This document shows positions 1 through 6,297 of a stretch of DNA of 8,137 nt, in pieces. How positions within the stretch are numbered: position 1 is the first letter of the stretch; each line of letters begins with the position of its first letter. The notes beneath the pieces are model-generated. The model had not been told where the DNA came from, ran no database searches, and saw only the letters and a program-made list of their open reading frames with translations. This DNA comes from an uncultured Odoribacter sp. (GTDB lineage: Bacteria; Bacteroidota; Bacteroidia; Bacteroidales; Marinifilaceae), in NCBI GenBank assembly GCA_905204385.1, contig CAJKZL010000124.1, positions 1 to 8,137 of the forward strand. The letters run 5' to 3'. A program made the position numbers and the translations under genes.

Positions 1-29
1 TGCAAAAGCGGCCTCTTTTTTTAGGCAGC
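1..29 (-). terminator. possible intrinsic terminator at the end of the Nrf module
   Basis: Read on the minus strand, GCTGCCT (29-23) can pair with AGGCCGC (14-8) with one mismatch around an eight-base A-rich loop, and TTTTGCA follows. It lies 18 bases after the stop codon of the outer-membrane barrel remnant, where an operon terminator would be expected. The stem is short and imperfect and the T run is only four bases. It also abuts the window edge, so this is a weak call. Confidence 0.35.
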
Positions 30-46
30 AACTTCCCTGGATTCAT

Positions 47-400
47 TTACCATTTAACGAACAAGATGTTCGGATTGATATTGATGGATATCCAGCCCCA
101 ATCCTGCCAACTGTCGTGACTGCCGCCTTTCACCAGGTCCATGGTTTCGCTGCCGAGCATAAAGGAATAACCGGCCGATAGCTTAACATCCTTCATCAAT
201 TGGTAATCGATTTGGAAATCGATCTCCGATCCCAGATCTTTCTTATAGCTTTTATCGGGTCCGTCCACCTCGGCGGTAGTGGAGAAATAATGGTAATTGA
301 CATTCAGGTTTGTATTGGTTTCTTTCATCTCCTGTCCCCACGCTATGACAGGAAATAATAACAGGCAACAGCCCATCGGATTTTTAATCAGATTCATCAT
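47..400 (-). pseudogene. internally deleted outer-membrane beta-barrel (alginate-export-like) protein of the Nrf locus
   Basis: The reading frame encodes 117 residues. It opens with a signal peptide (basic start, hydrophobic LLLFPVIAW, likely cleavage after WGQ). From about residue 28 it passes straight into amphipathic beta strands of alternating polar and aromatic residues, ending NPNILFVKW with an aromatic near the C-terminus, as outer-membrane barrels do. Bacteroidales nrf operons commonly carry an alginate-export-family porin of roughly 400 residues after ccsA. This product looks like that protein's signal peptide joined in frame to its last 90 or so residues, so most of the barrel is missing. 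Five or six strands could not form a normal pore alone. The ATG lies 10 bases after the ccsA stop, so the gene was probably co-transcribed. The family name is recalled from context and C-terminal features, not from an alignment. A naturally small barrel protein is the alternative. Confidence 0.6.
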
Positions 401-410
401 GATAAAGTTT

Positions 411-1187
411 TTATTTCATATTATAAGTATGCACACTCACACCTTGTGCCGACGGCAGGTAATTGAGCCATACCAGCACATTTGCAAGGCCAGAAAAGAC
501 GCCAGCATAATCAGCAGAGCTTGACGGCAGGCCCGGGGGCGATGCAGGCGAAAATGGATATAAGCCAGATAGGCGATCCAGGTGGCGGCAGCCCAAGTCT
601 CTTTCGGATCCCAGCTCCAATAGTGCCCCCAGGCCTCTTTGGCCCACAAGGCTCCGAACAACATGCCCAGGGTCATAAAGGCAAGTCCGACGTAGACCAG
701 ATTGTCCGATAACTCCATTTCCCGGCGTTCGATCCCTTTTTTCTTAAACCAGAGTAAATAGACCGCCAGTAGGGTGGCAGCCCCCAGCATGGCATAGGCG
801 AACATATAGACGATGACATGCGGGGCGAACCACGGACTTTGCAGGGCTGGCATTAAGGTTTTGTTGTAGCAGGTTGATGAAGATAAAAACAGTGGATAAG
901 ATAAAGCTAAAACTTAAAATCCATTTATATTTCCAGCGGGAATAAGTGATCAGTCCGGCAAGCGGCAAAAAAAAGGAGTACCAGAGGCGGGTTTCCCCCA
1001 TGGTCCGCATGGGCGGACGTTCCAGGGATATCCAAAGACTTGCGATAAAAGTAAAAAATATCAGTAGTCCTGCACCTGTCGATCCATATATGAATGCAGG
1101 CTTTTCCGATTTCCAGGCAAGTACTGCACCTCCTCCCCAGCATAACAGGGAGGGCAGGGCAAACCCTATAAAATGTTTCCAGTTCAT
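411..1187 (-). pseudogene. ccsA: cytochrome c assembly protein CcsA, broken by two frameshifts
   Basis: CcsA is the multi-spanning System II (Ccs) haem handling protein that, with CcsB/ResB, attaches haem to CxxCH motifs outside the cytoplasmic membrane. The first segment (start MNWKHFIGF, 1187 to about 870) has hydrophobic helices and the typical RPPMRTMGETRLWYS stretch. The second, in another frame (about 868-467), contains QSPWFAPHV and the haem-binding WWD signature WGHYWSWDPKETW (near 599-637). The third (about 466-411), back in the first frame, ends NYLPSAQGVSVHTYNMK. The first shift lies within about 866-875 (net +1 or -2). The second lies at about 466-469, just after CWYG (net -1 or +2). 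Together they restore the original frame and leave about 258 codons, normal for the family. The ATG overlaps the ccsB stop (ATGA) and follows AAAGGAGG, which fixes this start. Read error is the alternative to decay. Confidence 0.8.
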
Positions 1188-2434
1188 AGATTTTCCTCCT
1201 TTCTTTTCGAAGCGGTGATAAACATCCATACTGCTCCGGCAATAAGCATGTATATGCCGGTGTACACCACGGGCAACCACGGGTCGCGCACCAATTCGAA
1301 AATGCTGATATCGCTCCATTTGCCCTTGGTTTCGTCGTAGCTGAGTTGATAGATTTTCCAGCCCTCTGCTTTCAAAGGCTTGTTGACCTCTATGGTGGCG
1401 GTTTGTTTGTGTCCCGATCGGGTGTAAAGTTGAATATCCGAAGCAAAACGCCGGGGTTCTCTTTCCGGCATGATGAGGCTGACCGCTTCATTCAGGCGCA
1501 GGGCCTTATAAGGAAACAGGAAGCTTCCGCAACTGACCCAGCCTTCTTTTTGCTCTCCGCTCTGTCGGTGGCGAGCCCGGATATAAACGGCATAGGTAGA
1601 ACCTATAGAATGGAAGTCGACGAATTTTACGCTATCGGAAGTGTTTACACTGGCCGCTTGGGGAATATGGCGCATGACTTCTATTTGCCATTCGCCCAGG
1701 TAACCCTGTATTACCTCTTCTTCGGGCAGCAGGTTTTCCGGTTTACCCTCGGACAGGGTTTTCCCGGTTTCGTTATCGATCAGCATGAATTTCGGGGGAT
1801 ATTCATCGATGGTGAAACCGGTTAACTCAAGGGCCAGGGGCAGTTCCAGCAGATGTCCGTCGGAAGTCCGGGCCCGCCATTCGGCTTTACCCAGAGAAAC
1901 GGTCATTTTCAGCCGTTGCATGTCGGCACTGCCCATAACGGCTCCTACGACTGCGATGAATAATCCCAGATGATTCAACAGAAAAGGGATATTTTGCCGG
2001 CGAAAAGGATAAAGACGGCGGAGGATTGACGATCCCAATATCGTCATAAGCCAGGTAAATAGCAGCACGAAAGGCCAGGCGGAAAGCATCTGGGAAAATC
2101 CCAGTCCTGCCTCCAGGCCGCTAAGGACCTCTTGGGCCGGAAGTTGACGGGTAAATCCCATGATTACGGTCATGGCCGCTCCGGCTATCAAAGCGCTTAC
2201 CGTTGCCGGAAAGCTGCTCATCCAGCGGAATAAATAAACTTTACGGGCCTTGGTGTGAAACAGCAAAAGGGTTGAAAGGTAAAGGATCAGCAAAATGATA
2301 TTGACCGGAAAAGCGAGCAGATCCCAATTTATTTTACCTGTAGTGACCTGCAGGAGGATGCCGGTCAGCAATAAGCCGGTACACACGACGAATCCCTCCT
2401 TATAGCCCCAGAGTTTTTCCCACATTGTTGACAT
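1184..2434 (-). CDS. ccsB: cytochrome c biogenesis protein, ResB/CcsB family
   Basis: This 416-residue membrane protein is the partner of CcsA in System II cytochrome c maturation. It is thought to help deliver and protect haem during ligation to apocytochromes such as NrfA and NrfH. Five hydrophobic segments occupy about residues 14-33, 39-60, 75-94, 119-138 and 151-170, with a His in the LLNHLG segment (H155). A long outer domain of about 210 residues follows, then a final membrane helix near 386-408 and a basic tail (SKRKEENL). This layout and length fit the ResB-like proteins of Bacteroidetes. The frame is uninterrupted, unlike its neighbours. The start ATG (2434) has only a weak AAAG upstream; a second Met three codons in is possible. 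The stop overlaps the ccsA start by four bases, so the two are translationally coupled. Its retention suggests recent loss of its partners, or use by other cytochromes. Confidence 0.85.
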   Translation of the reverse strand: MSTMWEKLWGYKEGFVVCTGLLLTGILLQVTTGKINWDLLAFPVNIILLILYLSTLLLFHTKARKVYLFRWMSSFPATVSALIAGAAMTVIMGFTRQLPAQEVLSGLEAGLGFSQMLSAWPFVLLFTWLMTILGSSILRRLYPFRRQNIPFLLNHLGLFIAVVGAVMGSADMQRLKMTVSLGKAEWRARTSDGHLLELPLALELTGFTIDEYPPKFMLIDNETGKTLSEGKPENLLPEEEVIQGYLGEWQIEVMRHIPQAASVNTSDSVKFVDFHSIGSTYAVYIRARHRQSGEQKEGWVSCGSFLFPYKALRLNEAVSLIMPEREPRRFASDIQLYTRSGHKQTATIEVNKPLKAEGWKIYQLSYDETKGKWSDISIFELVRDPWLPVVYTGIYMLIAGAVWMFITASKRKEENL

Positions 2435-2451
2435 CTTTAGTTTTTCTTCGG

Positions 2452-2503
2452 ATAAAAAATATGATTTACGATTTTATGCACACACTTAAAATCGTAAATC
2501 ATA
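2452..2503 (-). terminator. long stem-loop with T tract between nrfA and ccsB
   Basis: Perfect 17-base inverted repeats (2460-2476 and 2487-2503) flank a 10-base loop (TGCACACACT on the plus strand). On the minus strand the stem begins 10 bases after the nrfA stop and runs into ATTTTTTATC, as a Rho-independent terminator would, though the stem is AT-rich. It would end or attenuate nrfHA transcription before ccsBA, making the haem assembly genes readthrough-dependent or separately transcribed. A processing or stability element is the main alternative. Confidence 0.65.
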
Positions 2504-2513
2504 ATCACGGATA

Positions 2514-3161
2514 TTATAGGCTTGCCGTTGTCATGCGGCCTTCGGATTTTGCTTTTTCAAGCCATTGCGGAACGGTGGTTTTCCGGAAATGCTCCTTGAC
2601 TTTCCGGTCTTTTTTCATGTCGAGACCGATATATCGCTGTGCTTTCTCTTTGGTAGAAAGGCCGGGCATAGGGACTTCGTCGGTGATGCCATGTTTCACC
2701 AGCACTTTGTTGACCGCCATCTGGACTTGCAGGGCTTTGTCGAGGCCATGGGACAGGATGCGTTGAATTTCATGGGGAGTATGAAATGCACCTCCGTGCG
2801 AGGCCACTCCGAAATCCTATCTCCATTGGGCCTGGCGGATCAGTTGAAGCGCTTCTTGCATTTGATCTTCGGTCGCCCCGTTGTCCCAGGCATATTTGGC
2901 TTCGATATGCGCTTTGGCCAGTTCGGTTTCCAGGCGATTGCGGATCTCGTTGGCCTTGCGTTGACGTTCGTAGACGTTTTGGCGCAGTGTCTCTTCGCTT
3001 TCGCGATGGCAAACCTGGCAAGTACGGTCGTTCATCGCCAGGGGACTTTGGATATGGTGGTCGCTGAATTTTACGCCCCCTCCGCTTTTATACGGCATAT
3101 GGCAATCGGCACACGAAACACCCCGTTGAGCGTGTATGCCCATCTGTGAAATTTCATAAGG
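2514..3161 (-). pseudogene. nrfA: C-terminal remnant of cytochrome c nitrite reductase NrfA
   Basis: NrfA is the periplasmic pentaheme cytochrome c552 that reduces nitrite to ammonium with electrons from NrfH. The remnant starts at PYEISQMGIHAQRG, a mid-protein position. It has two haem motifs (CADCH at 3099-3113 and CQVCH at 3006-3020), the conserved HMPY and DHHIQSPL stretches and the helical C-terminal domain. Full-length NrfA is about 480-500 residues. Here about 215 codons remain; the N-terminal part, with the CxxCK active-site haem and the other haems, is missing. The frame is also broken by TAG at 2817-2819, between QAQWR and DFGVASHG, where the family reads Trp (QWRWD), so a single TGG to TAG change explains it. 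The downstream frame stays open to TAA at 2514. No start codon with a ribosome site is evident. The protein cannot be a nitrite reductase. Confidence 0.9.
2817..2819 (-). other. nrfA: in-frame amber stop in the nrfA remnant
   Basis: The minus-strand codons read CAA TGG AGA TAG GAT TTC GGA GTG GCC, so the frame continues unchanged across the stop. The NrfA family has a Trp at this place. The interruption is therefore a point mutation rather than a frameshift. Confidence 0.85.
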
Positions 3162-3624
3162 CTTTTCCTTCTCCCGTTCGTGCCATCATATAATCTATTT
3201 TTCCTGTTTTCACAAACTCGGTGTTCAATTGAGTATGACAGCGGATGCAATTGTTCATAATCACCTTTGCACTTTCCGGATTCGCCTGAATCACCTGGGG
3301 TTCGCTATGTGTCAGAAAAGCGGCTACATGGCGCATACCGTCTATTCCCTTAAAAGTCCATTTTTTTACGGCATTTTCGTGTGGTACATGGCAATCGTTG
3401 CAAGTTGCATGGCGGCTGTGAGAGCTGTGGAACCAGATGGCATAAAAAGGTGCCATGATGTGGCAGTTTACACAAGCCGACGGATCGTCGCCCAGGTGAG
3501 TATGCGCCCGAAGCTGGTAAAGAAACAAACCTCCTCCTCCTACAAGGATGTCGCCCAGAACTATAGCTGTCATTTTCCATTTCCGGGAAGACAGAAGGAC
3601 ATCTATAAGTCTGCGTATCTTCAT
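3154..3624 (-). pseudogene. nrfH: cytochrome c nitrite reductase small subunit NrfH, truncated at the C-terminus
   Basis: NrfH is the membrane-anchored tetrahaem quinol dehydrogenase (NapC/NirT family) that feeds electrons from menaquinol to NrfA. From the ATG at 3624 it encodes 156 residues. An N-terminal anchor (about 17-37) is followed by LGDDPSACVNCHIM, which includes the Met after the first haem motif. CxxCH motifs lie at residues 51-55, 75-79 and 126-130. The frame ends GKIDYMMARTGEGKAL, just where the fourth motif (usually C-W-D-C-H plus a short tail) should begin. It then enters nrfA sequence out of frame and stops at 3154. Three of four haem sites remain. A GTG six codons upstream (3642) is also in frame. 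I prefer the ATG because NrfH proteins usually have a short cytoplasmic start. An Asp within the anchor (LGDILV) is unusual. Even if made, it has no intact NrfA partner. Confidence 0.85.
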
Positions 3625-3666
3625 GGATTTAATATTTTTCACAGAGATAAAGTCTTGGATACAGAA

Positions 3667-3690
3667 AAACTGTAATCATGATTACAGTTT
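3667..3690. promoter_or_regulatory. 24-bp perfect palindrome, candidate Crp/Fnr-family operator upstream of nrfH
   Basis: The arm AAACTGTAATCA (3667-3678) is followed at once by its exact reverse complement (3679-3690). The core reads TGTAA-N6-TTACA, the same 5-6-5 layout as the Crp consensus TGTGA-N6-TCACA. It lies 43 bases upstream of the nrfH ATG and about 155 bases upstream of the divergent Crp/Fnr-type gene. A site controlling nrfH through that regulator is the natural inference. No binding evidence is available, and it could instead form a hairpin. A smaller palindrome GGAGATCTCC follows at 3692-3701. Confidence 0.6.
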
Positions 3691-3788
3691 GGGAGATCTC
3701 CTGTTTTTTATCTTCTTTTTCCTTCTTATAATAAATCCTCTTTCTTCTTTATTCTGCCTGAACCGTTTCTCTTTTATCGTTCACGGCG

Positions 3789-3806
3789 TTTGGAACTTGT
3801 TCCAAA
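3789..3806. promoter_or_regulatory. 18-bp perfect palindrome, candidate autoregulatory operator of the Crp/Fnr gene
   Basis: TTTGGAAC (3789-3796) and GTTCCAAA (3799-3806) are exact inverted repeats two bases apart. The core TTGGA-N6-TCCAA again has 5-6-5 Crp-like geometry, but with half-sites different from the palindrome upstream of nrfH. It ends 40 bases before the chosen start of the regulator gene, a usual place for an operator overlapping the promoter. Function is inferred from position and symmetry only. Confidence 0.45.
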
Positions 3807-3846
3807 ATTTGTCATCTTTAGCCAGGATTTCTCACACTGCCGAATC

Positions 3847-4539
3847 ATGGAAAAAATACTATTTTCAGAGAACGATAAAGGTTTATTTTTTTCAATTCCC
3901 TTGTTCCGGGATTTGCCTGTCAATCTGAAGACCACCCTGCTGGAAAGACTGGATTATCAGGTTTTTCATATCCATAAGAAAGAGGTTGTCGCCCGGCAAA
4001 ATACTCCTTGTAAGCAATTATTCGTTTTGGTGAGGGGGAAATTGAGGGCGGACATTATCGATGTGCTGGGGAATGAAATTATGATCGAGTATATCGTCGC
4101 TCCCCGTACGTTCGCTACGCCCCATCTTTTTAGTGCCGACAGCACTTTGCCCGCTACATTTACCGCTTTGGAGGACAGTATTCTGTTGACGGCTACCAAA
4201 GAATCTTTGTTCCGCTTATTGAGCGGAGAACCCGGGGTGTTAAAGAATTTCCTTTCTGTGACCGGCAATTGTAATCAATATACGGTGACCCGCTTGTGTG
4301 TGCTGTCCCATAAAAATGTGCGCAGCCGTTTTATCGCCTACCTATTGGCCAATAGAGGAAGCGATCCGCTGAAAATTCATTTGGTGCATAATCAGGCTCA
4401 ATTGGCCGAGTATCTGTGTGTGACCCGGCCGGCTTTATCCTGGGAAATCAATAAAATGGTGAAAGAAGGATTGATCAGAGTGGAAGGTAAAGAGATGAGT
4501 TTGCTCGATGTCGCCCAATTGAACCGGTATATTTTATAA
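3847..4539 (+). CDS. Crp/Fnr-family transcriptional regulator, probably of the Nrf module
   Basis: The 230-residue protein has an N-terminal cyclic-nucleotide-binding-like beta-roll (about 17-125), a dimerisation helix (about 128-165) and a C-terminal winged helix-turn-helix (about 182-212: NQAQLAEYL, then VTRPALSWEINKMVKEGLIRVEG). Cysteines are at 55, 142, 151 and 191, with no N-terminal cluster like the iron-sulphur site of E. coli FNR, so the effector is unknown. The frame also extends upstream to a TTG inside the 18-bp palindrome. I chose the ATG at 3847 because the family normally starts with a short lead before 'FFSIPLFRDL'. The gene is divergent from nrfH, across a region with two operator-like palindromes, which suggests it controls nrfHA. 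W199 in the recognition helix sits where related proteins usually have Arg (LSRE), the counterpart of DNA-contacting R185 in E. coli Crp. This may weaken or change DNA recognition. Confidence 0.85.
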   Translation: MEKILFSENDKGLFFSIPLFRDLPVNLKTTLLERLDYQVFHIHKKEVVARQNTPCKQLFVLVRGKLRADIIDVLGNEIMIEYIVAPRTFATPHLFSADSTLPATFTALEDSILLTATKESLFRLLSGEPGVLKNFLSVTGNCNQYTVTRLCVLSHKNVRSRFIAYLLANRGSDPLKIHLVHNQAQLAEYLCVTRPALSWEINKMVKEGLIRVEGKEMSLLDVAQLNRYIL

Positions 4540-4610
4540 TGCCTGAAAGCTGATGGAGGAAGTGCTGAGGGAGATGTTTTTGAATTGTTACGTCCTTTAA
4601 ATGAGATAAA

Positions 4611-6131
4611 ATGAGAAAATATAGAATTATTGGTTATTTGTTGTTCCTGGCCGTTGTCATGTCTTTTTTACCGGGATGCTGGGATAGCGGAAAGAGCGGC
4701 GAATTTATTTTATTGCATACGAACGATAGCCATGGGAGTGTTTTGCCTACGGACGGCGTGGGTGGCATGGCTGAAAGGGCGACCTTTATCCGGTCGGTGA
4801 GAGAGAAAAATCCGGACGTGTTGTTGCTGGATGCGGGTGATTTTAATACCGGTCAGGCCGTTTCGAACCTTTTCGACGCCCGTCCCGACGTGGAAGCTTA
4901 TAATTATATGGGATACGATGCGATAACCCTTGGAAATCACGAATTTGACAAACCTCTCCCTGTATTGCAGCAGCAAATGAAATGGGCGGAATTTCCTTTT
5001 GTGGTGTCGAATGTTTTTAGTGAAGGGGTGGCTTTGGGAGAACCTTATCTTATTCGGGAGATAGGGAACGTTAGGGTAGGTATTTTCGGACTGACGACGA
5101 AGAATACCAAAAATATCAGCGTGTATGCCCAGCGGGTGGATTTTGAAAATGAGATAGAAACTGCCCGAAAAATGGTGGAAACGCTCAAAGGAAAACAGGT
5201 GGATGTGATTATCGGCTTGGTGCATCTAGGCTTTGTCGAATCCACCCCGGGTTTTGTGACGTCCACGCTTTTGGCAGAACAGGTCGAAGGCATAGACATC
5301 CTGGTGGATGGGCATTCTCATTCGTATATCGAACAGCCTGTCAAGGTTGGTAAGACCTGGATTGTTACAGCCAACCAAAGCGGAAATTATGTTGGAGAGG
5401 GGAAAGTGATCTTTCGAAATGGCCGGTTAAAAGAGTTGGATTGGAGGCCGGTAAAGATGGAAGGCTTTGTGCCGGATACTGTTTTGCTCTCCCGGCTTCA
5501 GGGGTATGTAGAAGCTGCTCAGGAAGATCTGCAGACAGTCATCGGACATGCAGCGGAAGAGTTTGTATTGTTTCTGGATGGAGAGAATGTTGCATGGTAC
5601 CGGGAAACTGCCTTAGGTGACCTGGTGGCGGATGCATTGAAGTGGAAAGCCGGATGTTTGCTAATGAAAGTGGATTTCGGCTTGACCAATTCGGGTGGTA
5701 GCCGGGCCGCTCTTCCTGCAGGAGAATTGACGAAAGGAGACGTCCTGGGAGTGCTTCCGTTTAATAATGTGTTGGAGGTGATTGCTTTGAAAGGAAAAGA
5801 CGTGCGGAAATTGTTCGGGTTTATTGCCGCTGTGCCGGAAGGCAATGGGGCTTTTGCCCAAGTCTCCCAGGAAGTGAAAGTCGTGTATAACCGGAAAGCT
5901 AAGCAGTTGGAGTTCTTGTCTATCCATGGACAACCGGTAGAAGATGAGAAGGTGTATTATATGGCGACCTGCGATTATGTGGCTGCCGGGAAAGATGGGT
6001 ACGATGCCGGCCTGGGAGAAGTGCTGTCCCGGGAGAATACTTCTTTGCTATTGTCCCAGGTGCTGATCGATTACCTCGGTTTCCGGAAAGATATCGTTCC
6101 GGTGACGGACGGAAGAATACAAATAAAGTAA
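4611..6131 (+). CDS. lipoprotein bifunctional UDP-sugar hydrolase/5'-nucleotidase (UshA-type)
   Basis: This intact 506-residue enzyme belongs to the calcineurin-like metallophosphatase/5'-nucleotidase family, which removes phosphate from extracellular nucleotides and often cleaves UDP-sugars. The signal peptide ends in a lipobox (LPGC, Cys23), so it should be a lipoprotein exported across the inner membrane. Metal-site motifs are in order: HTNDSHG (36-42, with D39 and H41), DAGD (74-77), GNHEFD (108-113), LVHLG (203-207) and DGHSHS (233-238). The C-terminal nucleotide-binding domain (about 305-506) has GDLVADA (336-342), TNSGGSR (359-365), LPFNN (382-386) and a YVAAGKDGYDA loop (456-466). Length and layout are normal for the family. 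It starts 71 bases after the regulator with no strong ribosome site. The gap shows no clear terminator, so co-transcription is possible but not shown. Substrate preference cannot be read from the sequence. The gene shows no lesions, unlike its flanks. Confidence 0.9.
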   Translation: MRKYRIIGYLLFLAVVMSFLPGCWDSGKSGEFILLHTNDSHGSVLPTDGVGGMAERATFIRSVREKNPDVLLLDAGDFNTGQAVSNLFDARPDVEAYNYMGYDAITLGNHEFDKPLPVLQQQMKWAEFPFVVSNVFSEGVALGEPYLIREIGNVRVGIFGLTTKNTKNISVYAQRVDFENEIETARKMVETLKGKQVDVIIGLVHLGFVESTPGFVTSTLLAEQVEGIDILVDGHSHSYIEQPVKVGKTWIVTANQSGNYVGEGKVIFRNGRLKELDWRPVKMEGFVPDTVLLSRLQGYVEAAQEDLQTVIGHAAEEFVLFLDGENVAWYRETALGDLVADALKWKAGCLLMKVDFGLTNSGGSRAALPAGELTKGDVLGVLPFNNVLEVIALKGKDVRKLFGFIAAVPEGNGAFAQVSQEVKVVYNRKAKQLEFLSIHGQPVEDEKVYYMATCDYVAAGKDGYDAGLGEVLSRENTSLLLSQVLIDYLGFRKDIVPVTDGRIQIK

Positions 6132-6150
6132 CTTTCCGGTTTGCCGTATC

Positions 6151-6182
6151 CTCTTTTTCTGAAGACACTATGAGGAAAAGAG
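6151..6182 (+). repeat. inverted repeat/hairpin after the nucleotidase gene
   Basis: CTCTTTTTCT (6151-6160) can pair with AGGAAAAGAG (6173-6182) as a ten-base stem with one G-U pair around a 12-base loop. It begins 20 bases after the nucleotidase stop codon. No T tract follows directly, so it is not a standard intrinsic terminator, but it could mark the 3' end of that transcript. Confidence 0.4.
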
Positions 6183-6201
6183 TGCCATATACCGTTCTTG
6201 T

Positions 6202-6219
6202 TATTAAAAATTTTTAATA
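6202..6219. repeat. 18-bp AT-only palindrome upstream of the sialidase gene
   Basis: TATTAAAAA is followed by TTTTTAATA, a perfect palindrome of A and T only, about 79 bases upstream of the sialidase ATG. It could be an A/T-rich promoter-proximal element or part of a terminator together with the hairpin just before it. Such sequences also arise by chance in AT-rich spacers. Confidence 0.35.
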
Positions 6220-6239
6220 TATGATGAAGGTTTATGGGT

Positions 6240-6297
6240 TTTATTTGTAATCTTTGTATATTTACCCTCCTAAATCCGTTAATATAATTATAGAATC
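6240..6297 (+). promoter_or_regulatory. possible Bacteroides-type promoter and leader of the sialidase gene
   Basis: TATATTTA (6257-6264) matches the Bacteroides -7 element TAnnTTTG at all but the last base. Several TTTG/TTTT runs lie upstream, but none is at a clearly correct -33 distance. The spacer has no AGGAGG-like ribosome site before the ATG at 6298, which is common in Bacteroidetes. This is a position-based guess. Confidence 0.25.

Noticed and set aside
744..1319. A longer ccsA frame starting at 1319 instead of 1187
   Set aside because: The extra 44 codons overlap the end of ccsB. The ATG at 1187 has a strong AAAGGAGG upstream and the usual CcsA N-terminus.
1346..1825. A 159-codon plus-strand frame opposite ccsB
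   Set aside because: It is fully contained opposite an intact, well-supported membrane protein gene and has no ribosome site or family features.
2565..3149. A 194-codon open frame on the plus strand across the nrfA remnant
   Set aside because: It lies opposite NrfA sequence with clear CxxCH motifs. Its own translation has no recognisable domain, and such antisense frames are common opposite real genes.
3692..3730. GGAGATCTCC followed by a T-rich run as a plus-strand terminator
   Set aside because: No plus-strand gene lies upstream to terminate, and a gapless 10-base palindrome cannot form a hairpin with a proper loop. It is more likely part of the divergent control region or chance.
3790..3846. 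An extended regulator start at a TTG at 3790
   Set aside because: It would put the coding start inside an 18-bp palindrome and add 19 residues not typical of the family. The ATG at 3847 fits the normal N-terminus.
4710..5225. A 171-codon minus-strand frame opposite the 5'-nucleotidase
   Set aside because: The plus-strand gene has all the metallophosphatase motifs. The antisense translation has none of any family I recognise.
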